Below, piece by piece: positions 55,401-64,000 of a stretch of 64,000 nucleotides of DNA. The notes under the pieces are model-generated. The model made no database searches. It worked only from the letters and a program-made list of their open reading frames with translations, and was not told the origin of the DNA. The stretch's first letter is position 1, and every line of letters starts with the position of its first letter. The stretch spans positions 24,062 to 88,061 of the forward strand of contig JAHXHS010000019.1 of assembly GCA_025656455.1 (NCBI GenBank). The letters are read 5' to 3'. Source of the stretch: Candidatus Thiodiazotropha sp. (ex Epidulcina cf. delphinae). Lineage in GTDB: Bacteria > Pseudomonadota > Gammaproteobacteria > Chromatiales > Chromatiaceae. Both the position numbers and the translations under genes were made by a program.

Positions 55401-55507
55401 AAAACCACACAGGCATCCGTGCATGGCTAATAGGGATTCAATGCCTCGCCATTTGGGCTGAGACGCTTGAGCAGGTCAATCCATGATGTCTACGAGGAAA
55501 AGAAACG

Positions 55508-55571
55508 CTCGCCAAGCTCGCAAAGGATCCTCAGACTCTGTCTTCTTGGCGTACTTTGCGAGCTTGGCGAG
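55508..55571. repeat. Inverted repeat with 18-bp perfect arms
   Basis: CTCGCCAAGCTCGCAAAG at 55508-55525 is matched exactly by its reverse complement at 55554-55571, with a 28-bp loop. The arms are themselves built of short CTCGC/AAG units. This is a second intergenic repeat family next to the CACGAAG element. Confidence 0.8.
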
Positions 55572-55665
55572 AGAAATGATGTATGCCTGGCCAGTTGTGG
55601 CAAACCAGGATGACAGCGTGCCGGTGCGGAAAAGTGAGCGGCAGCCCTGATTTGGGGGCTTTCAT

Positions 55666-55690
55666 CTACTACCCGCTCTGCGGGTAGTAG
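55666..55690. terminator. Strong hairpin after the slipin gene
   Basis: Perfect 11-bp arms (CTACTACCCGC/GCGGGTAGTAG) with a TCT loop, 24 bp after the slipin stop on the minus strand. No T-run follows, so it may slow transcription, protect the message, or be a hairpin of an IS200/IS605-like end. Confidence 0.45.
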
Positions 55691-55713
55691 GGGTAATGCC
55701 TGCCCCGGCAGAT

Positions 55714-56478
55714 CTATCTGTCTCGAGGCTCCCGTTTTTGCATGATCAATGGCTCCAGGAGATCTATCGGCAAGGGAAACACCAGGGTATGGCTCTTGTC
55801 ACCCGCCACTTCGGTCAAGGTTTCAAGATAGCGCAATTGGATAGCTTGGGGTTGTTCGGAGAGGGTTTTAGCGGCCTCCACCAGCTTCTTCGCGGCCTGC
55901 TGCTCCCCTTCCGCATGGATCACCTTAGCGCGCCTGGCGCGCTCGGCCTCCGCCTGACGGGCAATGGCGCGAATCATGCTGTCATCCAGGTCGACATGTT
56001 TGATCTCCACATTCGACACCTTGATGCCCCAGGTATCGGTCTGCTGATCGAGTATTTGCCTGACATCGTTGTTCAACCGCTCACGCTCGGCCAGCATCTC
56101 ATCCAGTTCATGTTGTCCCAGCACAGAGCGCAGGGTGGTCTGGGCCAGTTGACTGGTGGCCACCATGTAATCCTCGACCTGAATGATCGCCCTCTCTGGA
56201 TCGAGCACCCGGAAGTAGACCACGGCATTGACCTTAACCGAGACATTGTCGCGGGAGATGACGTCTTGTGAAGGCACATCGAGAACGATGGTGCGCAGAT
56301 CCACGCGCACGAACTGTTGTATCACCGGGATGATAATGATCAGGCCGGGGCCCTTCACCCGCCAGAAACGACCCAGCATGAATACCACGCCACGCTCATA
56401 TTCACGCAGAATCTTGAGCGCCGAGGCCAGAAACGCGGTGATGAAAAATAAAATAACCGCATAGACATAGAGTGTCAT
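55714..56478 (-). CDS. Slipin (stomatin-like SPFH membrane protein)
   Basis: A 254-residue protein with one N-terminal membrane helix ([20 protein letters not shown]), the SPFH/band-7 core ([37 protein letters not shown]) and a coiled C-terminus ([20 protein letters not shown]). Such slipins form membrane rings and are partnered with NfeD proteases. It overlaps the NfeD gene by 4 nt. Confidence 0.93.
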   Translation of the reverse strand: MTLYVYAVILFFITAFLASALKILREYERGVVFMLGRFWRVKGPGLIIIIPVIQQFVRVDLRTIVLDVPSQDVISRDNVSVKVNAVVYFRVLDPERAIIQVEDYMVATSQLAQTTLRSVLGQHELDEMLAERERLNNDVRQILDQQTDTWGIKVSNVEIKHVDLDDSMIRAIARQAEAERARRAKVIHAEGEQQAAKKLVEAAKTLSEQPQAIQLRYLETLTEVAGDKSHTLVFPLPIDLLEPLIMQKREPRDR

Positions 56479-57839
56479 AACCGTTTCTCCTTATCGATCG
56501 GTGATACTTCCAATACCAATCCTTCTCTGCCGGAAATGCGCACCGGCTGATGCTTCCGTAGGGGTCGATCAGAATGTGCATGCCAGACTTCACCGTGCAC
56601 CCTCACAGCACCATAACCGGTAAAATCCTCCACCACGAGGCCTTCGCTACTCAGCAACTCCTCACGACCACTCACTACCGGCCGATGGCGGGATTTCAGG
56701 GCCATGCCGACGATGAATACCGATAAAAAGGCGCTGCTTACCGCCACAACCAAAATAAGCGGCAGAGAGATCCCGAATCCTGTCTGGTCGGTATCTATGA
56801 GAATCAGCGAACCGAAAACAAACGCAACCACACCGCCGATACCCATGGCCCCGAAACTGGGCACGAACGCCTCTGCTACCATCAATGAAAGACCAAGCAA
56901 AATCAGTGCGATGCCGGCATAATTGATCGGTAGAACATGAAATGCATAGAGCGCCAGGAACAGGGAGATGGCCCCGACTGTGCCGGGGACGATCGATCCG
57001 GGATTGGCGAATTCATAAATTAGGCCATAGATACCGATCAGCATCAGGATATAGGCCAGATTCGGATCGCTGATAATGGAGAGCAGTCGGTTTTGCCAAT
57101 CGGGCAAGAGTTTCTCCAGAACCAGTGCCTTGGTATTCAGCACCTTGCTGCCGAGCGGGAGTTCGACCTGATAACCATCCAGCTTGACAAGCAGTGACTT
57201 CAGATCGGCGGCAATGATATCGATCACCCCTTCCTCAAGCGCCTCCTCGGCCGAAAGGCTGGCAGCCTTGCGCACCGCCTGTTCGGCCCAGTCTGCATTG
57301 CGGCCGCGTAACGTTGCCAGGCCACGGATATAGGCAGAGGCATCGTTTACCACTTTTTGCGTTTTCGCATCGGATGCCGGCGCTCGATCGGCGCCCTCCT
57401 CCCCTTCAGAATCACTTTCCGGCATGGGTTTAGGCACGCCACCCAAAGTCACCGGTGTAGCGGCGCCCAGATTGGTGGCCGGCGCCATGACGGCGATATG
57501 GCTGGCATAGAGGATATAGGTCCCGGCGCTGGCGGCGCGCGCGCCGCCCGGCGCCACATAACCAACCACTGGGACCTGTGAGGCAATGATGCGTTTGATA
57601 ATGGCGCGCATCGAGGTATCGAGTCCTCCCGGCGTATCCATACGCAGCACCACAAGTTCGGCGGAGCGTGATTCGGCTTTATCGAGGGAACGTTCGATAT
57701 AGTCAGCGGTTGCCGGTCCGATGGCGCCGGATATTTCCACAACAAATCCCTTGTGGCCGTTTTCCGTGGCGTAAAGCGGACTGAAGCCGCCGGACAGCAG
57801 GCTCAACAAGAACAGAAGTGACAAGGACCATCGAGACAC
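56475..57839 (-). CDS. NfeD-type membrane serine protease (long form)
   Basis: A 454-residue protein: signal peptide ([17 protein letters not shown]), a ClpP-class protease domain ([30 protein letters not shown] with the catalytic Ser near residue 112), 4-5 membrane helices, and a C-terminal OB-fold ([17 protein letters not shown]). This is the long, protease-bearing NfeD, typically encoded with a slipin as its partner and thought to cleave stomatin. The gene order here is nfeD then slipin. Confidence 0.92.
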   Translation of the reverse strand: MSRWSLSLLFLLSLLSGGFSPLYATENGHKGFVVEISGAIGPATADYIERSLDKAESRSAELVVLRMDTPGGLDTSMRAIIKRIIASQVPVVGYVAPGGARAASAGTYILYASHIAVMAPATNLGAATPVTLGGVPKPMPESDSEGEEGADRAPASDAKTQKVVNDASAYIRGLATLRGRNADWAEQAVRKAASLSAEEALEEGVIDIIAADLKSLLVKLDGYQVELPLGSKVLNTKALVLEKLLPDWQNRLLSIISDPNLAYILMLIGIYGLIYEFANPGSIVPGTVGAISLFLALYAFHVLPINYAGIALILLGLSLMVAEAFVPSFGAMGIGGVVAFVFGSLILIDTDQTGFGISLPLILVVAVSSAFLSVFIVGMALKSRHRPVVSGREELLSSEGLVVEDFTGYGAVRVHGEVWHAHSDRPLRKHQPVRISGREGLVLEVSPIDKEKRL

Positions 57840-58068
57840 AGACCACCTCGCAGTATTACATCCCTATTTTAGTACCTGTGCGGATTCGTGATAAATGATC
57901 GAAATGTCAGGGGATAGTAAAGGGTATGATATCTCTATAATATTTATGTATTACAACAAGATATATATCTTATTTAAATATTTAGTTAACTTGGCGCCAC
58001 GTTTTTCACCAATCTATGCAATGGCGTTTGGCGTATCAGATTCCCATCCCACGCACCTGCATCCCTCA

Positions 58069-58086
58069 CTGTCATACAACTGTAAC
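58069..58086 (+). promoter_or_regulatory. Pho box
   Basis: CTGTCATACAACTGTAAC fits the PhoB consensus: two CTGTCAT/CTGTAAC half-sites separated by 4 bp. It lies 91 bp before pstS, so the phosphate operon is expected to be induced by phosphate starvation through PhoB. The AT-rich region around it should hold the promoter. Confidence 0.75.
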
Positions 58087-58176
58087 AATATCGGCATAAA
58101 GTTGTAAAAAATTCGAGCAAGTCAATCTTGGGTTCTATTTTTTTATGCAGACAAAAAAACCATTCGAGGGGTAATC

Positions 58177-59058
58177 ATGAAGAGGATTTTTTTCGTCGCC
58201 ATTTCGCTGGCCGCAACCACCCTATTTTACACTCTGACAGTCAATGCCGCTGATCGCACCATTATTCAGAACAAAGGCTCCGATACCCTGGTCAATGTCG
58301 CCCAGGCATGGGCGGAAGCCTATCGGGACGTTGATGCCAATGTCGCGGTTGCGGTCTCCGGTGGCGGTTCCGGGACAGGCATCGCGGCAATGATTAACGG
58401 CACCGTGGATATCGCCAACGCGAGCCGTAAGATGAAGTCGAAAGAGGTGAAAATGGCAAAGGGAAAAGGCCAAAACCCGATTGAACACGTGGTAGGTTAT
58501 GATGCCCTGGCGGTGTTCATCCATAACAACAATCCCGCCAATTCCCTCTCTTACGAGCAATTGAAATCGATCTTCGGACGTGGCGGCAAGGCCACGAAAT
58601 GGTCCGATATCGGCTTAAGTGTTCCCGGCTGCAAGAGCGACGAGATCGTCGTGGTCAGCCGTCAGAACAACGCCGGGACCTACGCCTATTTTAAAAAGGC
58701 CGTACTCGGCAAGAAAGGGAAATTCCGCCAAGGCACCCTGGACATGCACGGCTCCAAGGATGTCGTGGATCTTGTGGAAAAGACCCCCTGCGCCATCGGT
58801 TATAGCGGCCTTGCCTATGCAACCGACCATATCAAGATGGTCTGTATCGCCGACCAGACCGGTGGTGAATGCGTCAACCCAAGCGTCGAGACCGCCAGTG
58901 ATCGCAGCTACCCCATTGCCCGGCCCTTGTTCATGTACACCAACGGCGAGCCCAGGGGCGCCATCAAGACCTATCTCGATTGGGTCAAGAGCGATACCGG
59001 CCAGTGCATCCTGCTGAAAAAAGGTTATGCGCCAAATCGTGATGTGAGCTGCGGCTGA
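58177..59058 (+). CDS. pstS: Periplasmic phosphate-binding protein PstS
   Basis: A 293-residue protein with a signal peptide (IFFVAISLAATTLFYTL, cleavage near VNA-AD), and the phosphate-binding GGGSGTGIAAMINGTVDIANAS, QNNAGTYAYF and GYSGLAYAT motifs. It hands phosphate to the PstCA permease. Preceded by a Pho box and a GAGGGG ribosome site. It is of the short PstS type seen in many proteobacteria. Confidence 0.95.
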   Translation: MKRIFFVAISLAATTLFYTLTVNAADRTIIQNKGSDTLVNVAQAWAEAYRDVDANVAVAVSGGGSGTGIAAMINGTVDIANASRKMKSKEVKMAKGKGQNPIEHVVGYDALAVFIHNNNPANSLSYEQLKSIFGRGGKATKWSDIGLSVPGCKSDEIVVVSRQNNAGTYAYFKKAVLGKKGKFRQGTLDMHGSKDVVDLVEKTPCAIGYSGLAYATDHIKMVCIADQTGGECVNPSVETASDRSYPIARPLFMYTNGEPRGAIKTYLDWVKSDTGQCILLKKGYAPNRDVSCG

Positions 59059-59092
59059 ATCATGATTGGGTAACAACGCGGAGCATCAAGCA

Positions 59093-60169
59093 ATGTCCCA
59101 CCTCGAAGAACGTTTGGAGCGCGACCTCAACAATATCCACGATCGTGTGGCGAAAATGGGGACACAAGTCCAGGAAGCCGTAAAAAACGCCGTTAATGCC
59201 CTCCAGACAGGTAATACCAAACTTGCCTACGCAACGGTACTGAACGATAACCCGATCAACCGCTGTATGCGCGATATCGATAAAATCTGCCATCGTTTTT
59301 TCGCCATACATATCCCCAGTGGAGGACATCTGCGCCTGCTCTCTTCGGTTATCCGCGCGAATATCGAACTGGAGCGTATCGGTGACTATGCCGTGACCAT
59401 CGCACGCGAAACGGCACAACTCTCCCAGCCGCCGGGCGGTATTCTCGGTAGGGAACTGGATCGCATCGCCAGTGAAACCATGCTCATGTTGCATCAAGCC
59501 ATCAAGGCGTTTACCGAACTCAACGCCGATATTGCAAAAAGCACCATGATCATGACCGATGAGCTTGAGTACAATCTGGATGTCGTCTACACCGAGATGA
59601 TAGCCAATAATGAACGAACCAGGGTCAAGGAAGTACTGGCGACCTTCGTGGTCTTCAACCAATTAAAGCGCATTGCCGATCAGGCAAAGAACCTGTGTGA
59701 GGATACTGTGTTTGCTGTCACAGGGGAGCAGAAGGCTCGCAAAAGCCTCAATATTCTCTTTATCGACGAAGACAACAGTTGTCTTAGTCAGCTGGCTGAG
59801 GCCATTGGCCGAAAGAACCACCCTCAGACCGGTAATTATCGGAGTGCGGGACGCATACCGGCAGATGCCATAAACCCGAATCTGGTATCGTTCATGGAAA
59901 ATCGAGGCATCGATTTCAGTCAGGCTCAATTGACAACACTCGATCAACTGACGGCCAAAGAGATCTCAGATCAGCATGTCATTGTCAGTCTTCAGGGAGG
60001 CCTCTCCTCCTATCTGCCACAGCTACCCTTTCACACCTCAGGGATCGAATGGGGCCTGGGCGAGATCCCGGAGGATGAAGACGAGCATGAATTTGAGTTG
60101 CTGTACCATGAAATCGCAATCTTGATAAAGGACCTGATGGAGTTGCTTCGCGGGGAAGGAGCAAGCTGA
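59093..60169 (+). CDS. phoU: PhoU fused to a degenerate LMW-phosphatase/ArsC-like domain
   Basis: A 358-residue protein, start ATG 59093 with GGAG upstream; an in-frame TTG at 59066 exists but has no ribosome site. Residues 1-215 are PhoU (ERDLNNIHDRVAKMG, RANIELERIGDYAVTIA, VFNQLKRIADQAKNL). Residues about 218-330 match the LMW-PTP/ArsC fold (LNILFIDEDNSCLSQLAEAI, SAGRIPADAINPNLVSFM, GIEWGLGEIP), but the C-x5-R active site is D225-x5-L231, so both the nucleophile and the Arg are lost. PhoU silences the PhoR/PhoB system through the Pst transporter; the extra domain may sense phosphate or bind a partner. It is unusually placed between pstS and pstC. Confidence 0.85.
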   Translation: MSHLEERLERDLNNIHDRVAKMGTQVQEAVKNAVNALQTGNTKLAYATVLNDNPINRCMRDIDKICHRFFAIHIPSGGHLRLLSSVIRANIELERIGDYAVTIARETAQLSQPPGGILGRELDRIASETMLMLHQAIKAFTELNADIAKSTMIMTDELEYNLDVVYTEMIANNERTRVKEVLATFVVFNQLKRIADQAKNLCEDTVFAVTGEQKARKSLNILFIDEDNSCLSQLAEAIGRKNHPQTGNYRSAGRIPADAINPNLVSFMENRGIDFSQAQLTTLDQLTAKEISDQHVIVSLQGGLSSYLPQLPFHTSGIEWGLGEIPEDEDEHEFELLYHEIAILIKDLMELLRGEGAS

Positions 60170-60170
60170 A

Positions 60171-61103
60171 ATGTCGGAAATCGATTCACTCCGGGCATCG
60201 ATGACGACTGACTTCGATAGCCGCAATATGGACTGGTACATCGATAAAATCGTCCAGTTCCTGGTCTTCATCGCAGGCATTTCCGCCATTGTTTTCATCA
60301 TCGGCATCTTTGCTTTCATCACCCTGGAAGGCTTCGGCTTTCTGCTTGAGGATTTCAGTTTCCGGGAATTTTTTCTCTCTCCATTCTGGGAACCCTCGGA
60401 CGAGGATGCACCTGAATACGGCATCCTCGCGCTTGTCGCGGGCACCGCAAGCGTTACCGGACTGGCGATGATCGTCGCCATCCCCTTCTCTCTCGGTGCC
60501 GCCATATTCATCGGCGAGTTCGCCACGGGTAAGCTTAGAGAGTCCCTCAAGGTGTTGGTTGAACTCCTGGCGGCCATCCCGTCGGTGGTCTGGGGTTTTA
60601 TCGGTCTTTCCATCATGAATCCGCTGATCATCGATCTCTTCGATGTGCCCGTTGGCCTGAATGTGCTCAATGCCGGCATCATTCTGGGATTGATGGCGGC
60701 GCCGATTATGACCTCCATCGCTGAGGATGCCCTCAAGGCGGTGCCGGATCGTTACCGTGAAGCGGCCGAAGCGCTGGGCGCGACCCGCTGGCAAGTGATT
60801 TATAAAACCGTTCTGCCGGCAGCGAAAAACGGTCTCCTCGGGGCGGTGCTGCTGGGTATGGGTCGTGGCTTCGGTGAGACCATGGCAGTGCTGATGGCCA
60901 CCGGCCACGCGGTCAATATCCCAGACAGTCTGTTCGATCCGGTACGGGCGTTGACCGCCACCATTGCTGCCGAATTGGGGGAAACCGCGGTCGGTGCGCC
61001 CCATTATCAGGCGCTGTTCACGATAGGGATCTTTCTTTTCATCATCACTTTTTTGATCAACCTGACCGCGGATCTCATCGTTCGCGGTATCCGTAAAGGA
61101 TAA
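60171..61103 (+). CDS. pstC: Phosphate ABC permease PstC
   Basis: A 310-residue permease with six membrane helices and the EAA-type loop AEALGATRWQVIYKTVLPAAKNG that contacts the ATPase. The first 30 residues (DSLRASMTTDFDSRNMDWY) are cytoplasmic. The stop of phoU and the start are separated by one base, so they are tightly coupled. Confidence 0.93.
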   Translation: MSEIDSLRASMTTDFDSRNMDWYIDKIVQFLVFIAGISAIVFIIGIFAFITLEGFGFLLEDFSFREFFLSPFWEPSDEDAPEYGILALVAGTASVTGLAMIVAIPFSLGAAIFIGEFATGKLRESLKVLVELLAAIPSVVWGFIGLSIMNPLIIDLFDVPVGLNVLNAGIILGLMAAPIMTSIAEDALKAVPDRYREAAEALGATRWQVIYKTVLPAAKNGLLGAVLLGMGRGFGETMAVLMATGHAVNIPDSLFDPVRALTATIAAELGETAVGAPHYQALFTIGIFLFIITFLINLTADLIVRGIRKG

Positions 61104-61109
61104 ATCGAG

Positions 61110-61979
61110 ATGTTCGCCGAATCGCCACTCAATGTCCGGAACAAGCGCATCGAAAATCTGTTCCGCATCCTGTTCCTGATGATGACCATCCTGCTGATCA
61201 TACCGGTGGTCGTTATCCTGGCCACCCTGATCGCCAAGGGGGGGAGCATCATCTCAATCGATTTTCTGTTCACCGATCCCACCAACGGTATGACGGCCGG
61301 CGGCATCTTTCCTGCCCTGCTGGGTACGGTGTGGATCGTGGCGGTCGCCTTGTTGGCCTCTGTGCCCCTGGGGGTGGCGGCGGCCATCTATCTGAATGAA
61401 TATGCCGGCGACAACTGGTTCACTCGCATCATTCAACTCGCCATCATCAACCTGGCCGGCGTCCCGTCCATTGTGCATGCCCTTTTCGGTGTCGGCGCCT
61501 TTGTCATCTTTTTCGGATTCGGCACCAGTATTCTCGCTGCCGGCCTGACCCTGGCGATCATGACCCTGCCGGTGGTGATCGTCTCCACCCGCGAATCCCT
61601 GCGGGCCGTGCCGCAAGCCTTCAGAGAGGCCTGCTGGAATATGGGCGCCACCCGCTGGCAGACCATCCGCCGGGTGGTCCTCCCCAATGCCGTGAGCGGC
61701 ATCCTGACCGGCGTCATCCTGGAGGTTTCGCGCACCGCCGGAGAAACCGCGCCGATCATGTTCACCGGTGCTGCCTTTTTCCTGCCCTTTTTGCCACAGA
61801 GCGTGTTCGACCAGACCATGGCCCTCTCCCTGCATCTATTCGTCGTCGCCACCCAGGTTCCCGGCGTCCCGGAGAACCTGCCCTTCGGTGTCGCATTGGT
61901 GCTTATCGCCATGGTGCTGCTGATGAACAGTATTTCCATAGCATTCCGCATGTATCTGCGAGGCAAGAAGAAATGGTAG
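61110..61979 (+). CDS. pstA: Phosphate ABC permease PstA
   Basis: A 289-residue permease with six helices; AACWNMGATRWQTIRRVVLP-type coupling helix (FREACWNMGATRWQTIRRVV) and GETAPIMFTGAAFFLPFLP are typical of PstA. It lies 6 bp after pstC and overlaps the next gene by 7 bp. Confidence 0.93.
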   Translation: MFAESPLNVRNKRIENLFRILFLMMTILLIIPVVVILATLIAKGGSIISIDFLFTDPTNGMTAGGIFPALLGTVWIVAVALLASVPLGVAAAIYLNEYAGDNWFTRIIQLAIINLAGVPSIVHALFGVGAFVIFFGFGTSILAAGLTLAIMTLPVVIVSTRESLRAVPQAFREACWNMGATRWQTIRRVVLPNAVSGILTGVILEVSRTAGETAPIMFTGAAFFLPFLPQSVFDQTMALSLHLFVVATQVPGVPENLPFGVALVLIAMVLLMNSISIAFRMYLRGKKKW

Positions 61980-62788
61980 ATATGAGTATCAATCTGGCTG
62001 CCGCCGACATGATGATGGCATCGCTTGCGCAAGGCCCAGTCAAACTCGGCGTCACTGATCTGAATATCAGTTATGGAGGCATACCGGCCCTGCGTGATGT
62101 CAACCTGACGGTCAAAGAACATGAGATCTTCAGCATCATCGGGCCCGCCAATGCCGGAAAGACCTCATTTCTCAAGGCATTGAACCGCATGGATACCTTC
62201 AACACAAACATGAAGGTAGCGGGTGAGATACTGTTCAACGGGCTGAATGTGCGAAACCTGAAAAACATCTATGCCTTACGCAGTCGCATCGGTGTGGTCT
62301 TCCCCTTGCCCGTGGGCCTGCCCCTGACCATCTATGAAAACGTCGCCCTATCCCCCCGTCTGCGCGGGATTAACAAAACCAGCGATCTGGATGTGATCGT
62401 CGAACGCTGCCTGACCAGGGCCGCGTTATGGGATGAAGTCAAAGACCGGCTCGACTCGCTGGGGAGCCTGCTCTCGGGCGGACAACAGCAAAGACTGACC
62501 ATTGCCCGCGCATTGTCGCAAGAGCCGGACCTGTTGATGCTGGATGAATTCTCCATCGCCGTGGATCCCGTCACCACCATGCGCATAGAAAATGTGCTCA
62601 AGGAGCTGAAGCAGGACATGACCATCATCCTGGTGACCAACCTGGTCCAGCAGGCCCGGCGTCTTGCCGATCGCACCGCCTTTTTTCTTGAAGGCGAATG
62701 CGTCGAAGTCGGCAAAACGGAAGACCTGTTCACCGGCGCAGTGAAAGACCAGAGGACACGGGACTATGTTGAGGGAAAATTCGGCTGA
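61973..62788 (+). CDS. pstB: PstB ATPase 1, with degenerate catalytic motifs
   Basis: A 271-residue ABC ATPase. Walker A GPANAGKT (57-64), the signature LSGGQ (167-171) and Walker B D191-E192 are intact. However the Q-loop Gln is Pro111 (VVFPLP), the H-loop His is Asn223 (LVTNLV), and the D-loop is IAVD instead of SALD. This half-site should not hydrolyse ATP well. It overlaps pstA by 7 bp. It pairs with the second PstB (see next). Confidence 0.88.
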   Translation: MVDMSINLAAADMMMASLAQGPVKLGVTDLNISYGGIPALRDVNLTVKEHEIFSIIGPANAGKTSFLKALNRMDTFNTNMKVAGEILFNGLNVRNLKNIYALRSRIGVVFPLPVGLPLTIYENVALSPRLRGINKTSDLDVIVERCLTRAALWDEVKDRLDSLGSLLSGGQQQRLTIARALSQEPDLLMLDEFSIAVDPVTTMRIENVLKELKQDMTIILVTNLVQQARRLADRTAFFLEGECVEVGKTEDLFTGAVKDQRTRDYVEGKFG

Positions 62789-62819
62789 GCCGCAACCCTG
62801 AACCCTTGCGAAAGATCCT

Positions 62820-63623
62820 ATGATGACAGCCACAGCCAACACCCTGCAAAACGCCGCCTCGGAATACGCCATCCGAACCACTAGACTCAATCTCTGGTAC
62901 GGTACGTTTCAGGCCCTGTTCGATGTCGATCTCAATATCAAGAACGGCATGATCACGTCCCTCATCGGCCCCTCCGGTTGTGGAAAATCGACCTTCCTGC
63001 GCAGTGTAAACCGGATCAACGAAAGGCTGGATTATGTGCGCATCGAGGGCACCATCGATGTGATGGATAAGAATATCTACGACCCGGATGTGGAACTGGT
63101 GCAGGTGCGCAAGCAGATCGGCATGGTGTTCCAGCGCCCCAATCCACTACCCATCTCCATCCGCGACAACATCCTGTTCGGCCACAAGCTCCACGGCAAG
63201 GGTAAAAACACCTCTCGGACGGACCAGGAAGAGATCGTCGAGTCTTCGTTAAAGCAGGTCCTGTTATGGAACAACGTCAAAGACCGCCTCAATCAAAAGG
63301 GAACGGAACTGTCACTTGAAGAGCAGCAAAAGCTCTGTATCGCCCGCCTCCTACCGGTCAAGCCCAGCGTACTGTTAATGGATGAGCCCTGCTCCGCACT
63401 CGATCCAAAAGGTACGGCCGCGGTCGAAGAGTTGATATGGGAACTACGCGGTGAGTACACCATCCTTATCGTCACCCACAACATGGCGCAGGCTAGGCGA
63501 GCCAGTGAAGCGTGCATTTTTATGCTGATGGGGAGAGTGGTCGAGCACCAGGCTACAGAAGATCTGTTTGTGATACCTGAAAAAAAAGAGACGGCGGATT
63601 ATATTGAAGGGCGGTACGGGTAG
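62820..63623 (+). CDS. pstB: PstB ATPase 2, with degenerate signature
   Basis: A 267-residue ABC ATPase with an ideal Walker A (GPSGCGKS, 50-57), Q-loop (MVFQRPNP), Walker B and D-loop (LLMDEPCSALDP) and H220 (VTHNMAQA), but the signature is LSLEE (164-168) instead of LSGGQ. It would form a catalytically competent site only with the LSGGQ of the first PstB. It is the last gene of the operon and is followed by an inverted repeat. Confidence 0.9.
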   Translation: MMTATANTLQNAASEYAIRTTRLNLWYGTFQALFDVDLNIKNGMITSLIGPSGCGKSTFLRSVNRINERLDYVRIEGTIDVMDKNIYDPDVELVQVRKQIGMVFQRPNPLPISIRDNILFGHKLHGKGKNTSRTDQEEIVESSLKQVLLWNNVKDRLNQKGTELSLEEQQKLCIARLLPVKPSVLLMDEPCSALDPKGTAAVEELIWELRGEYTILIVTHNMAQARRASEACIFMLMGRVVEHQATEDLFVIPEKKETADYIEGRYG

Positions 63624-63632
63624 GTTGCCAGG

Positions 63633-63689
63633 TTATTAACCCGGCACACGACGGCTGAACATGACCTAATTAAGGTGCCGGGTTAATAA
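63633..63689. terminator. Perfect inverted repeat after the pst operon
   Basis: TTATTAACCCGGCAC at 63633-63647 is matched exactly by its reverse complement at 63675-63689, with a 27-bp loop. It lies 10 bp after the last stop, so it may act as a terminator or mRNA-protecting hairpin; no strong T-run is seen. Confidence 0.5.
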
Positions 63690-63916
63690 TAAACCCCAGT
63701 GCCGCAAAAATTATCGGGCTGATGACACAAAATCCATGGCTTAGTGATTAATTAAAGTTATTCTGGCATTGGTATTTTTAATAAGAAAGCTTCCTGTCCA
63801 AGGCATACCGGCCATTTCGATACCCTTCAACAAGTGCTTCATCACCCCGATCGCAGCTATGGATGCGGAGCTTTTTCGTCGCTATTCACATCGATTGATT
63901 AATTAGCATAGGTAAA
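63690..63916. other. AT-rich non-coding stretch at the window end
   Basis: No gene is seen. The sequence is AT-rich between the inverted repeat and the terminal hairpins and could hold a promoter for a gene beyond the window. Confidence 0.4.
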
Positions 63917-63990
63917 CCCCCGGCTATGCCGGGGGGACTCGCGTGTGCCTGGCATGACGCACAGGCCGCCGTTCCAGGCGAAGCCTGGGA
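63917..63990 (+). mobile_element. Candidate IS200/IS605-type left end (two hairpins)
   Basis: CCCCCGGC/GCCGGGGG with a TAT loop (63917-63935) is followed by CCAGGC/GCCTGG with a GAA loop (63974-63988). The first resembles the hairpin at 40809-40825 in size, loop and surroundings (AGCATAGG before it, C-rich arm). A transposase gene, if any, would lie beyond base 64000. Confidence 0.4.
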
Positions 63991-64000
63991 CATGATGGTC

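Larger units (their letters stand above)
54593..55713. other. Long non-coding control and repeat region
   Basis: About 1.1 kb without a believable gene: it holds a sigma-54-like promoter, four copies of a GTTAC palindrome, and three different inverted repeats. An open frame at 55145-55402 translates the repeat at 55317-55400 and lacks a ribosome site. GC content is much lower in the first 500 bp than in the genes on either side. Confidence 0.6.

Noticed and set aside
55145..55402. 85-codon open frame in the repeat region
   Set aside because: Its second half translates the CACGAAG repeat (HHEGHEEHEG-like), a known artefact of such repeats; no ribosome site or homologue.
1..64000. CRISPR arrays, tRNA and rRNA genes
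   Set aside because: No regularly spaced repeats and no tRNA- or rRNA-like sequence was noticed in the window.

Overview
The window looks like a chromosomal segment of a gammaproteobacterium with anaerobic or sulfur-type respiration (Chromatiales or sulfur-oxidising symbiont-like). This is inferred from the Tat-exported molybdoenzyme operon, the NfeD/slipin pair, the GC-rich codon use and the gene families; no rRNA, tRNA or marker gene is present to prove the taxon.

Region 1 (about 0.9-37.0 kb, plus strand) is a complete extracellular contractile injection system (eCIS, PVC/Afp type). It runs DUF4255 protein, two sheaths, two tubes, DUF5908, LysM tube cap, gpD-like hub, gpV-like spike, gp25, two baseplate J-like proteins, tail protein I, three paralogous proteins of unknown role, tape measure protein and AAA+ ATPase. 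It ends with a 2758-residue cargo-like protein carrying an annexin-like repeat, a hydrophobic segment and a C-terminal PD-(D/E)XK-like motif, followed with a 4-nt overlap by an Imm49-like immunity protein. A convergent sigma-54 activator without a receiver domain closes the cluster, and a -24/-12 type promoter lies just before the first gene, suggesting a dedicated regulatory circuit.

Region 2 (37.1-41.4 kb) is a patchwork of foreign DNA: two parA 5' fragments forming a 79-bp direct repeat, ISL3 and IS200/IS605 transposase remnants, a broken HAD-like gene, a HigBA-type and an Xre/RES toxin-antitoxin pair, and a short tyrosine recombinase.

Region 3 (41.4-54.6 kb, minus strand) reads as one long operon. 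It holds a Fe-S subunit, an NrfD-type anchor, a Tat-exported molybdopterin oxidoreductase, a TorD chaperone, a methylglyoxal-synthase-like protein with altered active site, a polyferredoxin, two Mrp ATPases, a TIM-barrel-like protein, a PhnD-type periplasmic binding protein, a histidine kinase and a sigma-54 response regulator. The layout resembles arx/aio-type oxyanion systems, but the substrate is unknown. Upstream lie four copies of a GTTAC-N6-GTAAC palindrome and a candidate sigma-54 promoter.

Region 4 (54.6-55.7 kb) is non-coding and rich in inverted repeats. Region 5 (55.7-57.8 kb, minus) is a slipin/NfeD pair. Region 6 (58.0-63.6 kb, plus) is a Pho-box-preceded phosphate operon, pstS-phoU-pstC-pstA-pstB-pstB. 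Its PhoU is fused to a degenerate LMW-phosphatase/ArsC-like domain, and its two PstB ATPases have complementary motif losses, suggesting an asymmetric heterodimer. The window ends in hairpins that resemble IS200/IS605 ends.
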